A stretch of DNA of 18,040 nt from JAKSPM01 sp964450645 (GTDB taxonomy: Bacteria > Bacillota > Clostridia > Oscillospirales > Oscillospiraceae). The stretch spans positions 1 to 18,040 of the forward strand of contig CAYVEB010000033.1 in NCBI GenBank assembly GCA_964450645.1, written 5' to 3'. Both the position numbers and the translations under genes were made by a program. Positions 6,549 to 13,262 of the stretch are shown piece after piece. The notes under the pieces were generated by a model. It was not told where the DNA came from. It saw only the letters and a program-made list of their open reading frames with translations, and did not search any database. Each line of letters opens with the position of its first letter. Within the stretch, counting starts at the first letter, position 1.

Positions 6549-6661
6549 TGTTCCGCCAACTCCCGCATGGCCTCCTGCCGGGTATCGGCGGAGAAGAGGA
6601 AGTTGCCCCTTTCGTCGTAAACTTCGTAGTGTCCGCGTACATGGAAAATGCTGTATTCCAT
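6545..6661 (-). CDS. 38-aa small protein, translationally coupled to the ArsC-like gene
   Basis: A short frame of 38 codons starts MEYSIFHVRGHYEVYD and ends RQEAMRELAEQ. The sequence suggests a beta hairpin (HYEVYDERGNFLFSAD) followed by a short helix. It is preceded by AAAGGTG 8 bases upstream. Its TGA overlaps the ATG of the ArsC-like gene by two bases, so the two are surely one operon. Although very short, it has codon-like composition, a ribosome site and coupled architecture. The pattern resembles small uncharacterised Clostridia proteins; no function can be assigned. Confidence 0.65.
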   Translation of the reverse strand: MEYSIFHVRGHYEVYDERGNFLFSADTRQEAMRELAEQ

Positions 6662-6692
6662 ATGATCCACACCTTTCTTTGCTTCTGGTAGG

Positions 6693-6731
6693 ATCATAAC
6701 AGATTTACTGTCCCATAATCAGGACAGTAAA
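6693..6731 (-). promoter_or_regulatory. Promoter region with perfect 10-bp operator-like dyad
   Basis: TTTACTGTCC (6704-6713) and GGACAGTAAA (6722-6731) form a perfect 10-bp inverted repeat with an 8-base spacer. On the minus strand a -10-like TATGAT lies at 6698-6693. The position of the -35 box falls inside the dyad and does not resemble TTGACA, which suggests activator dependence or tight repression. The dyad has no T tail, so it is unlikely to be a terminator. Confidence 0.55.
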
Positions 6732-6733
6732 GC

Positions 6734-6761
6734 GCCCCGCCCAAATTTTTTTGGGCGGGGC
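6734..6761 (-). terminator. Very stable GC-rich hairpin after the lysozyme gene
   Basis: GCCCCGCCCAAA and TTTGGGCGGGGC form a perfect 12-bp stem with a TTTT loop, just beyond the stop codon at 6768. The minus-strand U tail is weak (CTTTACT) and a better T run lies on the plus strand (GGGTTTTT), so it may work in both directions. Confidence 0.65.
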
Positions 6762-6767
6762 GGGTTT

Positions 6768-8216
6768 TTATAGGCCGTATCTTTCAAGGAAGCCAATCAC
6801 CATCGTCGCGACCTGTGCGCGGGTCGCGGAGCCTCTGGGATTGAGGTAGCGCTTGCCGTCTGCCTTGGACCCGCTGACGATCTTGGCGTCTACCGCCCAC
6901 CGCAGCGGCTGAATCCCGAACGTATGGGTCTCGTCCGCGTCGGCAAACCGGCTCAGATCCGCCGCGCCCGTCACATCATATCCCTTGTATTTCGCGTAGC
7001 GGTACAGGATTGCCGCCAGCTGTTCCCGGCTGACCGGCTCCTCAGGGCCGAACGTGGTGGGGCTCATGCCGCTGACGACGCCCGTTTCATAGGCCCACGC
7101 GACGCTGCGCGCGTACCACGAACCCTCCTCCACGTCCGTAAAGGGGGTGGTCTTGTTCTTGACGGAAGCGCGGCCGTCCAGCCGGTACAAAACGCTGACC
7201 AGCATGGCGCGGGTCATCACGCCTTCCGGACCAAACTCCGTGTCGGACAAGCCCGCGAACAAATTCCGCGCATAGGTTTCCTGCACATAATTATAGTACC
7301 ACGCATTGGGAGATACATCGGTGAACGGAAGCTCCCAGTGGGCATAGAGGTCGAGGTAGTGCGTGAGGGATTGGTTGGCGATGTCCGACTCTGTGACCTG
7401 CGTTCCATCCTCGGTGTACCAGCCGGACAGTTTGCACGCGCCGTTGCGTACCTCCGGGAACGCGCCGTACGCCTCCCCGATCGGATAGACAAAGATGTCG
7501 TGTCCGCGCGTCACTTCCTCGATTGTGCCATGGTTGTTGCGCAGGAGCGTACCGCCGTTGGTGTAGAAGCACACGCCCATGTACTGGGGACTGCTGTCGC
7601 CCACATAGTCGCCATAGAGGAAGATCTGGGCTTCCAAAATTCTGCGCCGCACCAGGCCGGGCAGCACGTCGCCGTTGGCGTGGCACCAGGCCACGAACGC
7701 GTCCACCAAATCCAGCTCGGAGCCGCGGTTGCGCAGCCAGCTCTCAAGGCGGCAGCCGGAGAGCCAGCCGGGGCCGCAGCCATAGGTGAAAATCACCAGC
7801 GAGTCAAACTCGTGCTGATTGAACGTCAGGCCCATCCGGCGCATGTAGTCATTGATCGGCGTTTCATACGTGGGCAGGACGCTGCGTAAAAGTAGATCGG
7901 CCTCCTCCTCCGTGATCCCGTCGGGGTAATCGTCGGGATTGCAGCCCGTGCCATAGCCGATGCTGTACTGGGAAAAGTCCCATGTGGCATAGGGCGTGAA
8001 GCCCTCGTGGATTTTGATGAAGTCGATGCCTTCCTCGCTGAGCTTCATGCCTTCGGCATTGTCTTCGGTGGTTGGTTGGAGCGGGATATTATATGTAACC
8101 GCCGCCGGCGGCCCTTCTGATTCGTTGCCCTCCGTGCCGCCATGAGCCAGCGCCGTGGGAACCGCGCCGCCCAAAATGCACAGGGCCAGCAACGCCGCAA
8201 TCCATCGTTTGTACAT
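6768..8216 (-). CDS. Secreted, SLH-anchored GH24 lysozyme
   Basis: The 482-aa protein starts with a signal peptide (about residues 1-24: MYKRWIAALLALCIL then ALAH). Residues 58-215 are a T4-type GH24 muramidase: the catalytic Glu is E71 in KIHEGF, D80 takes the place of T4 Asp20, and SIGYG replaces TIGIG so that serine 85 sits at the threonine position. GH24 enzymes cleave the MurNAc-GlcNAc bond. Residues about 220-300 (FYTNGGTLL ... LSGWYTEDGT ... YLDLYAHWE) look like an InlB B-repeat. Three SLH domains follow (FTDVSPNAWYY, FTDVEEGSWYA, FADADETHTF), which bind pyruvylated secondary wall polymer. The start at 8216 is favoured over an upstream one because GGAGGTG lies 6 bases before it and it begins the signal peptide directly. 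Likely a wall-remodelling enzyme or bacteriolysin. Confidence 0.9.
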   Translation of the reverse strand: MYKRWIAALLALCILGGAVPTALAHGGTEGNESEGPPAAVTYNIPLQPTTEDNAEGMKLSEEGIDFIKIHEGFTPYATWDFSQYSIGYGTGCNPDDYPDGITEEEADLLLRSVLPTYETPINDYMRRMGLTFNQHEFDSLVIFTYGCGPGWLSGCRLESWLRNRGSELDLVDAFVAWCHANGDVLPGLVRRRILEAQIFLYGDYVGDSSPQYMGVCFYTNGGTLLRNNHGTIEEVTRGHDIFVYPIGEAYGAFPEVRNGACKLSGWYTEDGTQVTESDIANQSLTHYLDLYAHWELPFTDVSPNAWYYNYVQETYARNLFAGLSDTEFGPEGVMTRAMLVSVLYRLDGRASVKNKTTPFTDVEEGSWYARSVAWAYETGVVSGMSPTTFGPEEPVSREQLAAILYRYAKYKGYDVTGAADLSRFADADETHTFGIQPLRWAVDAKIVSGSKADGKRYLNPRGSATRAQVATMVIGFLERYGL

Positions 8217-8245
8217 AAACGCACCTCCAGATCGGTATCGAATTA

Positions 8246-8280
8246 ATGTCATTATAACAGACGATGTCATATTACGTCAA
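8246..8280 (-). promoter_or_regulatory. Promoter of the SLH-lysozyme gene with flanking direct repeat
   Basis: On the minus strand, TTGACG (8280-8275) and TATAAT (8256-8251) are separated by 18 bp. The heptamer ATGTCAT occurs twice (8246-8252 and 8264-8270) in direct orientation 18 bp apart, once over the -10 box and once in the spacer. That spacing places both on nearly the same helix face, as for a regulator binding site (inferred). Confidence 0.65.
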
Positions 8281-8381
8281 CCCTTTTCGCAAAAATTTTC
8301 AATTCCGTTACAAAGGCTACAAAAAATTAACGCAAAAAAATTTTGGATTCGTAAAAAACAGTCGCATGGAGCGCGAAAATA

Positions 8382-8390
8382 TGCTACAAT
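8382..8390 (+). promoter_or_regulatory. Extended -10 promoter of the PfkB kinase gene
   Basis: TGCTACAAT matches the extended -10 form (TG-N-TACAAT), 37 bases before the kinase ATG. No good -35 box lies 17 bp upstream, which is common for extended -10 promoters. Confidence 0.4.
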
Positions 8391-8427
8391 ATATTTGCCA
8401 ATATGATAAGGAAAGGCGGAGATCATC

Positions 8428-9363
8428 ATGGGTATTGTGGTCATCGGCGCTGTATTTGTGGATATCAAGGGTTTCCCGGAGGATATCTACATCCCCGATG
8501 GGCGAAATGTGGGGCGAATCGAGTATATCCACGGCGGAGTCGGCCGCAACGTAGCGGAGGACATCGCCAATGTCGAGCTGCGGCCTACGTTTGTGAGCAT
8601 TGTGGACAACTCCCCCCTAGGCGCCGATGTGGCGAGAAAGTTGAAAAATCACAAGGTCAATCTGGATTACCTCCTGCGCCTGGACGGCGGCATGGGCTCT
8701 TGGCTGGCGGTGTTTGACAACAACGGCGACGTCGCCGGGTCGATCTCGCAGCGGCCCGACATGCTGCCGGTGCTGGATCTGCTGGACGAGCGGGGCGATG
8801 AGATTTTCTCCCAGGCGGATTCCATCGTGATTGAGATCGACATGGACAAGGATATTGTAAAAAAGGCCCTGCGGTTGGCCGAAAAGCACAATAAAAAGAT
8901 TTACGGCGTGGTGGCGAACATGAGCCTGGCCACCCAGCGGCGCGATCTGCTGCAACGGTTTGACTGCTTCATCTGCAACCGGCAGGAGGCCGGGATCCTT
9001 TTTGCGGACAACTATTCCGAACTGTCTGTGGCGGAGCTGCGCGACGTGATTGCCAAGAACGTGACCCGCGCCAATATCCCCAGCCTAATTGTCACCAGCG
9101 GGGCCAGCGGCGCGGTTTACGCCACGTCGGGCGGCGAAAAGGGAATTTGCCGCGCCCGGAACGTGAAGGTGCGCGACACCACCGGCGCCGGGGACGCATT
9201 TTGCGCCGGCGTGGTCATCGGCCTGACCTATGGCAAGCAAATTGACGAGGCGGTGGACATCGGCTGCTATCTGGCTGCGTCGGTCATCACCACCTCGGAA
9301 AACGTCTGTCCCCGCTTCCGCCCGAGGGAGCTGGGGCTGGAGATCGATGTGCCGGAGGATTGA
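8428..9363 (+). CDS. PfkB-family nucleoside/sugar kinase, pseudouridine kinase-like
   Basis: This 311-aa protein is a ribokinase/PfkB-fold kinase. The second family signature DTTGAGDAFCAG is at residues 250-261, with D256 as the expected catalytic base and the GAGD anion hole. The N-terminal substrate region GGVGRNVAEDIANVELRPTF resembles the GGVARNIAENLARLG motif of pseudouridine kinase (PsuK) more than ribokinase or fructokinase, so phosphorylation of pseudouridine or a related nucleoside is the favoured reading. PsuK normally works with the glycosidase PsuG, which is not present here, so the substrate is uncertain. The start is preceded by GGAAAGGCGG. The gene is divergent from the lysozyme and appears to be transcribed alone. 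A 7-bp stem (GCGGTTC/GAACCGC) follows immediately at 9364-9393. Confidence 0.85.
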   Translation: MGIVVIGAVFVDIKGFPEDIYIPDGRNVGRIEYIHGGVGRNVAEDIANVELRPTFVSIVDNSPLGADVARKLKNHKVNLDYLLRLDGGMGSWLAVFDNNGDVAGSISQRPDMLPVLDLLDERGDEIFSQADSIVIEIDMDKDIVKKALRLAEKHNKKIYGVVANMSLATQRRDLLQRFDCFICNRQEAGILFADNYSELSVAELRDVIAKNVTRANIPSLIVTSGASGAVYATSGGEKGICRARNVKVRDTTGAGDAFCAGVVIGLTYGKQIDEAVDIGCYLAASVITTSENVCPRFRPRELGLEIDVPED

Positions 9364-9458
9364 GCGGTTCAAACCGATAAAAACGGGAACCGCGGTGTGC
9401 TGCGGGCGGAAAAGAATGATACGGCATAATTAAATCGCCAATATGAATGAAGACAGTC

Positions 9459-9485
9459 TGGGGCAGGCCGCAATGGCCTGCCCCA
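9459..9485. terminator. Perfect 11-bp hairpin after the kinase gene
   Basis: TGGGGCAGGCC and GGCCTGCCCCA pair perfectly around a 5-base loop (GCAAT), followed on the plus strand by ATTTCTATAT. The U tail is modest. It lies about 95 bases after the kinase stop and directly beside the end of the nitrilase remnant. Confidence 0.6.
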
Positions 9486-9489
9486 ATTT

Positions 9490-9661
9490 CTATATAGGCG
9501 GTGTTGCAGACGTTTCCTTGGCGCCCCGCTCGGACTCGGCGCAGATGGGGAAACTGGGCGCCTGATACGGGCAGTTGAACATCTCTGGCAGTGTCACCAG
9601 ATCCACATCCCGCGCGATCGGCTGCGCCAGCCATCAGATCCCGCAGCTGTTCCAAATTTTT
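9490..9661 (-). pseudogene. Frameshifted remnant of a nitrilase-family (omega-amidase-like) gene
   Basis: On the minus strand one frame reads DVDLVTLPEMFNCPYQAPSF and continues PICAESERGAK to a TAG at 9490. This is the characteristic first segment of carbon-nitrogen hydrolases, with the catalytic glutamate in LPEMFNCPY. The preceding helix (KNLEQLRDLMAGAA) is in a different frame, directly after an in-frame TAA at 9664-9662, so a frameshift lies near 9615. Only about 57 of roughly 270 residues remain and the catalytic lysine and cysteine regions are gone. It is a decayed fragment, not a functional gene. The rest of the 9364-9860 gap holds two hairpins and the promoter region of the carboxypeptidase. 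Confidence 0.7.
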
Positions 9662-9860
9662 TTATCCGCGTAAACTTTTGTTTGCAGGCTCGCGATTTTA
9701 ATTTTTCGGCATGGCGATCGTTTCCCTTTCAGATACGATCGTTATATATAATAAGATGAATTTCCTGTCAATGCCGATTTCCCCGCTGGCGGGCATTTTC
9801 TGGTCTATGGCCCGTCCGGGGCGCATACGCTTGTACCAATCCAATGGAGAGGTGATGGAT

Positions 9861-11003
9861 ATGTGGAAACGGGCAATTTGCCTGGGATTGCTGCTGGCGA
9901 TGCTGGCGGCGCCGGTTCCGGCGTGGGCGGCGGATGTGGAGATTGCCGCGCCGTCGGCCATTTTGATCGACGTGGCGACCGGGACGGTTTTGTACGAAAA
10001 GAACGCCGATGAGCGCCTGGAACCGGCCAGTGTGACAAAGGTGATGACGCTTCTGCTAATTATGGAGGCGCTGGATTCGGGCAAAATCAGCTGGGACGAT
10101 ATGGTGACCGCCTCCGACGCGGCGGCAGGCAAGGGCGGCAGCCAGATCTACCTGGAGCCGGGCGAGCAGCTCGGCATGGAGGAAATGGTCAAATCCGTGG
10201 TTGTGGCGTCGGCCAACGACTGTGCCACCGCGCTGGCCGAGCACGTGGCGGGCAGCGAGAGCGCATTTGTCGAGATGATGAACCGCCGCGCGGAGGAGCT
10301 TGGAATGACCAACACGTACTTTGTCAACTGCACCGGCCTGGACGACGGCGAAAACGCCTCCGAGCACCTGACCACTGCCCGGGATGTGGCGACCATGTCC
10401 CGCGCGCTGTTGCAGCATGACGATATCCGCCGCTTTACCACCATCTGGATGGACACCGTGCGCGACGGCAAATTCAGTCTGTCGAACACCAACAAGCTGG
10501 TGCGCTTTTACGAAGGCACGACCGGCCTCAAGACCGGTTATACCTCCACGGCCGGCCATTGCCTTTCCGCCAGCGCCGAACGCGACGGAATCGAACTGAT
10601 TGCGGTGGTCCTGCACTGTGACTCGTCGACCGACCGCTTTGAATCGGCCAAGGCGCTGCTGGATTACGGCTTTGCAAACTACGCCCTGGTCAACCCCAGT
10701 CTGGAGGCACCGCTGGAGGCGATCCCGGTGAAGTTGGGCGTGGAGAGCGAGGTCATGCCCGTCCTCACCGACACGCAGCCCATCCTCATCGACAAGGCCA
10801 TGCAGGCTTCGGTCAGCCGGGAGGTCACGCTCGAAACCGAATTGGAGGCGCCCGTGGAGGCCGGGCAGCAGATCGGGAGTCTGCTCCTTCGGACGGACAG
10901 CGCCGTTCTGGCGGAGATCCCCATTGTCGCGGAGAAGGCGGTTGCCAAGCTGACCTGGTGGCAGATCGTCGGGAAGCTGTTTCGCGGCGTCTGCATGGGA
11001 TAA
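9861..11003 (+). CDS. D-alanyl-D-alanine carboxypeptidase (DacA/DacF type, penicillin-binding)
   Basis: This 380-aa low-molecular-weight penicillin-binding protein carries all three serine-peptidase motifs: SVTK with nucleophile S57 and K60, SAN at 117-119, and KTG at 224-226. It trims the terminal D-Ala from peptidoglycan pentapeptides, limiting cross-linking. A signal peptide (WKRAICLGLLLAML ... PAWAAD) covers about the first 24 residues. The C-terminal domain ends with an amphipathic, hydrophobic stretch (WWQIVGKLFRG) suited to membrane attachment. The start at 9861 is chosen because GGAGAGG lies 8 bases before it. The in-frame ATG at 9855 is too close to that site and the upstream extension is not signal-like. 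A TATAAT lies at 9747-9752 but without a good -35. Whether it is the vegetative or sporulation-specific paralogue cannot be decided here. Confidence 0.92.
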   Translation: MWKRAICLGLLLAMLAAPVPAWAADVEIAAPSAILIDVATGTVLYEKNADERLEPASVTKVMTLLLIMEALDSGKISWDDMVTASDAAAGKGGSQIYLEPGEQLGMEEMVKSVVVASANDCATALAEHVAGSESAFVEMMNRRAEELGMTNTYFVNCTGLDDGENASEHLTTARDVATMSRALLQHDDIRRFTTIWMDTVRDGKFSLSNTNKLVRFYEGTTGLKTGYTSTAGHCLSASAERDGIELIAVVLHCDSSTDRFESAKALLDYGFANYALVNPSLEAPLEAIPVKLGVESEVMPVLTDTQPILIDKAMQASVSREVTLETELEAPVEAGQQIGSLLLRTDSAVLAEIPIVAEKAVAKLTWWQIVGKLFRGVCMG

Positions 11004-11007
11004 AATT

Positions 11008-11042
11008 TGTCCGCGGGCCGGTTCGGTCCGCGGACAGTTTTT
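11008..11042 (+). terminator. Rho-independent terminator after the carboxypeptidase gene
   Basis: TGTCCGCGG and CCGCGGACA form a perfect 9-bp stem with a further inner CCG/CGG pairing, followed by GTTTTT. It begins five bases after the stop codon. Confidence 0.85.
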
Positions 11043-11136
11043 GCTGTGTTTACTGTTTGCACAAATCCAGGCAGCCGTCAATTACTTGCTCGATGGCGCA
11101 AAACTGCCCCCCGCCCGACAGATTTGAATATCATGC

Positions 11137-11166
11137 ATGCCCCCGCCGGATTGCCGGTGGGGGCAT
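11137..11166 (-). terminator. Hairpin ending the mnmE operon
   Basis: ATGCCCCC and GGGGGCAT pair perfectly, continued by CCGG/CCGG around ATTG with one G-T mismatch. It lies four bases beyond the stop of the last minus-strand gene. There is no clear U tail on either strand, so termination efficiency is uncertain. Confidence 0.6.
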
Positions 11167-11169
11167 CGT

Positions 11170-11421
11170 TTAGAATTCCTTGCGGGCCTTTTGACTGGCT
11201 GCGACGGCCATCAGCTGCTCATAGCGCTCGTCACCCACGCATTTGCGCGCGTATTTGCACCATTGGACGCAGTTGAGCATATCGTTGTAGATTGTAAACC
11301 CGCAGCGATCACATTTCACCTCGGTGTCGACCGAGAACAGCTCCACCACGTTGCCGCACTGCGGGCAGATCCGCTCCTCGATGCTGATCGCCTTTTTCCC
11401 CTGGCAGCCCTCAAAGATCAT
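11170..11421 (-). CDS. Small cysteine-rich zinc-ribbon-like protein
   Basis: The 83-aa protein has an N-terminal two-knuckle pattern, CPQCGN ... CDRCG (spaced about 15 residues apart), typical of a zinc ribbon, followed by a second cysteine group CVQWCKYARKC. This could complete a metal site or bind a second metal. It overlaps the end of the ferredoxin-type gene by 11 bases and has GGAGG 7 bases before its ATG, inside that gene, so the two proteins are likely made together. Similar WCKYA-containing small proteins are found beside such Fe-S proteins in anaerobes (from memory). The function is unknown; an electron-transfer or scaffold partner is plausible. It is followed by a GC-rich hairpin. 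Confidence 0.8.
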   Translation of the reverse strand: MIFEGCQGKKAISIEERICPQCGNVVELFSVDTEVKCDRCGFTIYNDMLNCVQWCKYARKCVGDERYEQLMAVAASQKARKEF

Positions 11422-12067
11422 GACGATCCTCCAAAATCTTTCCGTCGATGGAAATCGTGACGGCGCGGCACGCGATCGCCGCGCCGCTGGCCTCCAGCGC
11501 CCGCTTGACGGCGAATTCCAGTCCGCCGCAGCAGGGCACTTCCATGCGGGTCAGCGTCAGGCTGCGGATGGAATTGCGGGCGAAAATTTGCGTCAGCTTT
11601 TCGGCGTAGTCCACGCTGTCCAGCTTGGGACAGGCGATCAGGACGGCGTGGCCGTGGATGAATTCGTCGTGGAAGCGGCTGTAGGCGTAGGCGGTGCAGT
11701 CGGCGGCGATCAGCAAATCGGCTCCGTCGTAGTACGGCGCTTGGACGGGAGCCAGCTTGATCTGTACCGGCCAGTTTTGCAGCGGCGCGCCGGACGCGCG
11801 GATATCCCGGACTTTTGCGCCGGGACAGGGCGCTTGCTTGGCGCGCGCCACGGCGGCTGCGTCGTATGCCGGGGCCTCCCGCTCCTCAAAGGTGATCGCG
11901 CCGGTCGGACAGGCGGGAAGGCAGTCGCCGAACCCGTCGCAGTAGTTCTCTCGCGCCAGTCTGGCCTTGCCGTCCACCATGGCAATCGCGCCCTCGTGGC
12001 ACGCCTGGGCGCACGCGCCGCAGCCGTTGCAGCGCGCTTCGTCGATATGGATGATTTTTCGGATCAT
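11411..12067 (-). CDS. 4Fe-4S ferredoxin-domain protein with extra C-terminal domain
   Basis: The first 60 residues of this 218-aa protein are a two-cluster ferredoxin domain. Site I is canonical (CNGCGACAQAC). Site II reads CDGFGDCLPACP, lacking the second cysteine of the usual CxxCxxC spacing, a form seen in this family. The remaining 150 residues are not ferredoxin-like and contain YYDGADLLIAADCTAY, IACPKLDSVDYAEKL and EVPCCGGLEF. The conserved cysteines there could bind another metal or act in redox chemistry. Homologues of this architecture occur in strict anaerobes, sometimes near hybrid-cluster protein genes (from memory). The start is set by GGAGG 6 bases upstream. The cysteine desulfurase ends 18 bp before it, a natural source of sulfide for its clusters. 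Its exact reaction is unknown. Confidence 0.85.
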   Translation of the reverse strand: MIRKIIHIDEARCNGCGACAQACHEGAIAMVDGKARLARENYCDGFGDCLPACPTGAITFEEREAPAYDAAAVARAKQAPCPGAKVRDIRASGAPLQNWPVQIKLAPVQAPYYDGADLLIAADCTAYAYSRFHDEFIHGHAVLIACPKLDSVDYAEKLTQIFARNSIRSLTLTRMEVPCCGGLEFAVKRALEASGAAIACRAVTISIDGKILEDRHDL

Positions 12068-12085
12068 GGTTTTCCTCCGGTTGAA

Positions 12086-13210
12086 TTATGTCAAAGTTTG
12101 GATTGCCTGCGAAAGGGCCTGGCAAAGCAGGCGGATCTCCTCCTCGGTGGTGAACCGGGACAAAGAAACGCGGATGCTGCCGTCGATGACGCGCGGAGAA
12201 AGGCCGCAGGCCTCCAGCACGTGGCTCCTGTGCCCCTTGGCGCAGGCTGAGCCGGCCGAGACATAGACGCCCAGATCCTGTAGGGCATTGATCAGGCCTT
12301 GGCTGCGCAGTCCGGGGACGGACAGACTCAAAATGTGCGGCGCCTCCTGCGCACCGAGGAGCTGAACGTTTGGAATTTGCCCCAGGCCGTCTCTTGCCAG
12401 GTCGCGGAGGCGGGCCATAGCCGCCGCGTCCGCGCGGAAGGTTGGAAGCGCTGCGCGGCAGGCCGCGCCGAACGCGGCGATGGCGGGCAGCGGTTCGGTG
12501 CCGCTGCGCAGGCCCCCTTCCTGCCCGCCGCCGTGGAGCAGGGGCGGCAGCTCCAATTTTGGACGCAGATACAGCGCGCCCGCCCCCTTGATCCCGTGAA
12601 TTTTATGGGCCGAGACACTGATCATGTCCGCGCCCAGACTGGCGGAACGGAACGGGAGCTTCAAAAATGCTTGCACCGCATCGGTGTGGAACAGCGCGTC
12701 GGGGCAGCGGGTATGGGTGAGCTTGGCCATCTTTTCGATGGGCATCACGGCGCCTGTCTCGTTGTTGACCATCATCACGCTGACCAGAATGGTGTCCGGC
12801 CGCAGCGCCTGAGACAGTTGCTGCAAGGTGACGCGGCCGGCCGCGTCCGGTGGCAGATAGGTCACCTCAAAGCCCTCCGCCTCCAGCTGGTGCAGCGGGT
12901 GCAGGACGGCGTGGTGTTCTACCGCCGTGGTGATGATGTGGCGGCCCCGCTTGCCCAGGCGCCGGGCGGCGGAAAAAATGGCCCAGTTGTCGGCCTCGGT
13001 GCCGCCGGAGGTGAAAAACACCCGCTCCGCTGGCGCGCCCAGCGCTTCGGCTACGTCGATCCGTGCCTGCTGCAGGCGCCGCCCGGCGTCGATGCCCAGC
13101 CGGTGGAGCGACGACGGGTTCCCCCAGTTCTCACACACCGCCTCACGGACGGCCTCTGCCGCCTCAGGGCAGGGCTTTGTGGTGGCGGAATTGTCAAAAT
13201 ATGCGATCAT
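12086..13210 (-). CDS. Cysteine desulfurase (NifS/IscS family)
   Basis: The 374-aa protein is a class V aminotransferase-fold desulfurase. It begins IAYFDNSATTKP and has the PLP-binding region SGGTEADNWA, catalytic histidine in VEHHAVLHPL, Schiff-base lysine K203 in SAHKIHG, and the persulfide-forming cysteine C323 in SAGSACAKG. The RSGTEP motif is also intact. It moves sulfur from L-cysteine to acceptors, giving Fe-S clusters and thiolated tRNA. The start at 13210 has AGAGGA 7 bases upstream and begins the family N-terminus; a longer in-frame start at 13288 would reach into mnmE. It lies 52 bp after mnmE and 18 bp before the ferredoxin-like gene. The operon suggests it serves tRNA wobble-uridine thiolation, Fe-S assembly next door, or both; no IscU scaffold is in the window. 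Confidence 0.93.
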   Translation of the reverse strand: MIAYFDNSATTKPCPEAAEAVREAVCENWGNPSSLHRLGIDAGRRLQQARIDVAEALGAPAERVFFTSGGTEADNWAIFSAARRLGKRGRHIITTAVEHHAVLHPLHQLEAEGFEVTYLPPDAAGRVTLQQLSQALRPDTILVSVMMVNNETGAVMPIEKMAKLTHTRCPDALFHTDAVQAFLKLPFRSASLGADMISVSAHKIHGIKGAGALYLRPKLELPPLLHGGGQEGGLRSGTEPLPAIAAFGAACRAALPTFRADAAAMARLRDLARDGLGQIPNVQLLGAQEAPHILSLSVPGLRSQGLINALQDLGVYVSAGSACAKGHRSHVLEACGLSPRVIDGSIRVSLSRFTTEEEIRLLCQALSQAIQTLT

Positions 13211-13262
13211 AACGGTTTCCTCTGATTTCCTTCCAGACCGAAACGGCTTGGGAGAATTTGCA

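Noticed and set aside
10056..11081. 341-aa minus-strand frame opposite the carboxypeptidase
   Set aside because: It is the antisense of a gene with intact SxxK, SxN and KTG motifs; the composition is His/Gly/Arg-rich shadow sequence.
11043..11120. Short minus-strand frame ending in CAIEQVIDGCLDLCKQ
   Set aside because: It looks protein-like but is only about 26 codons, has no start codon or ribosome site and lies between two hairpins; possibly the tail of a lost gene, not enough to annotate.
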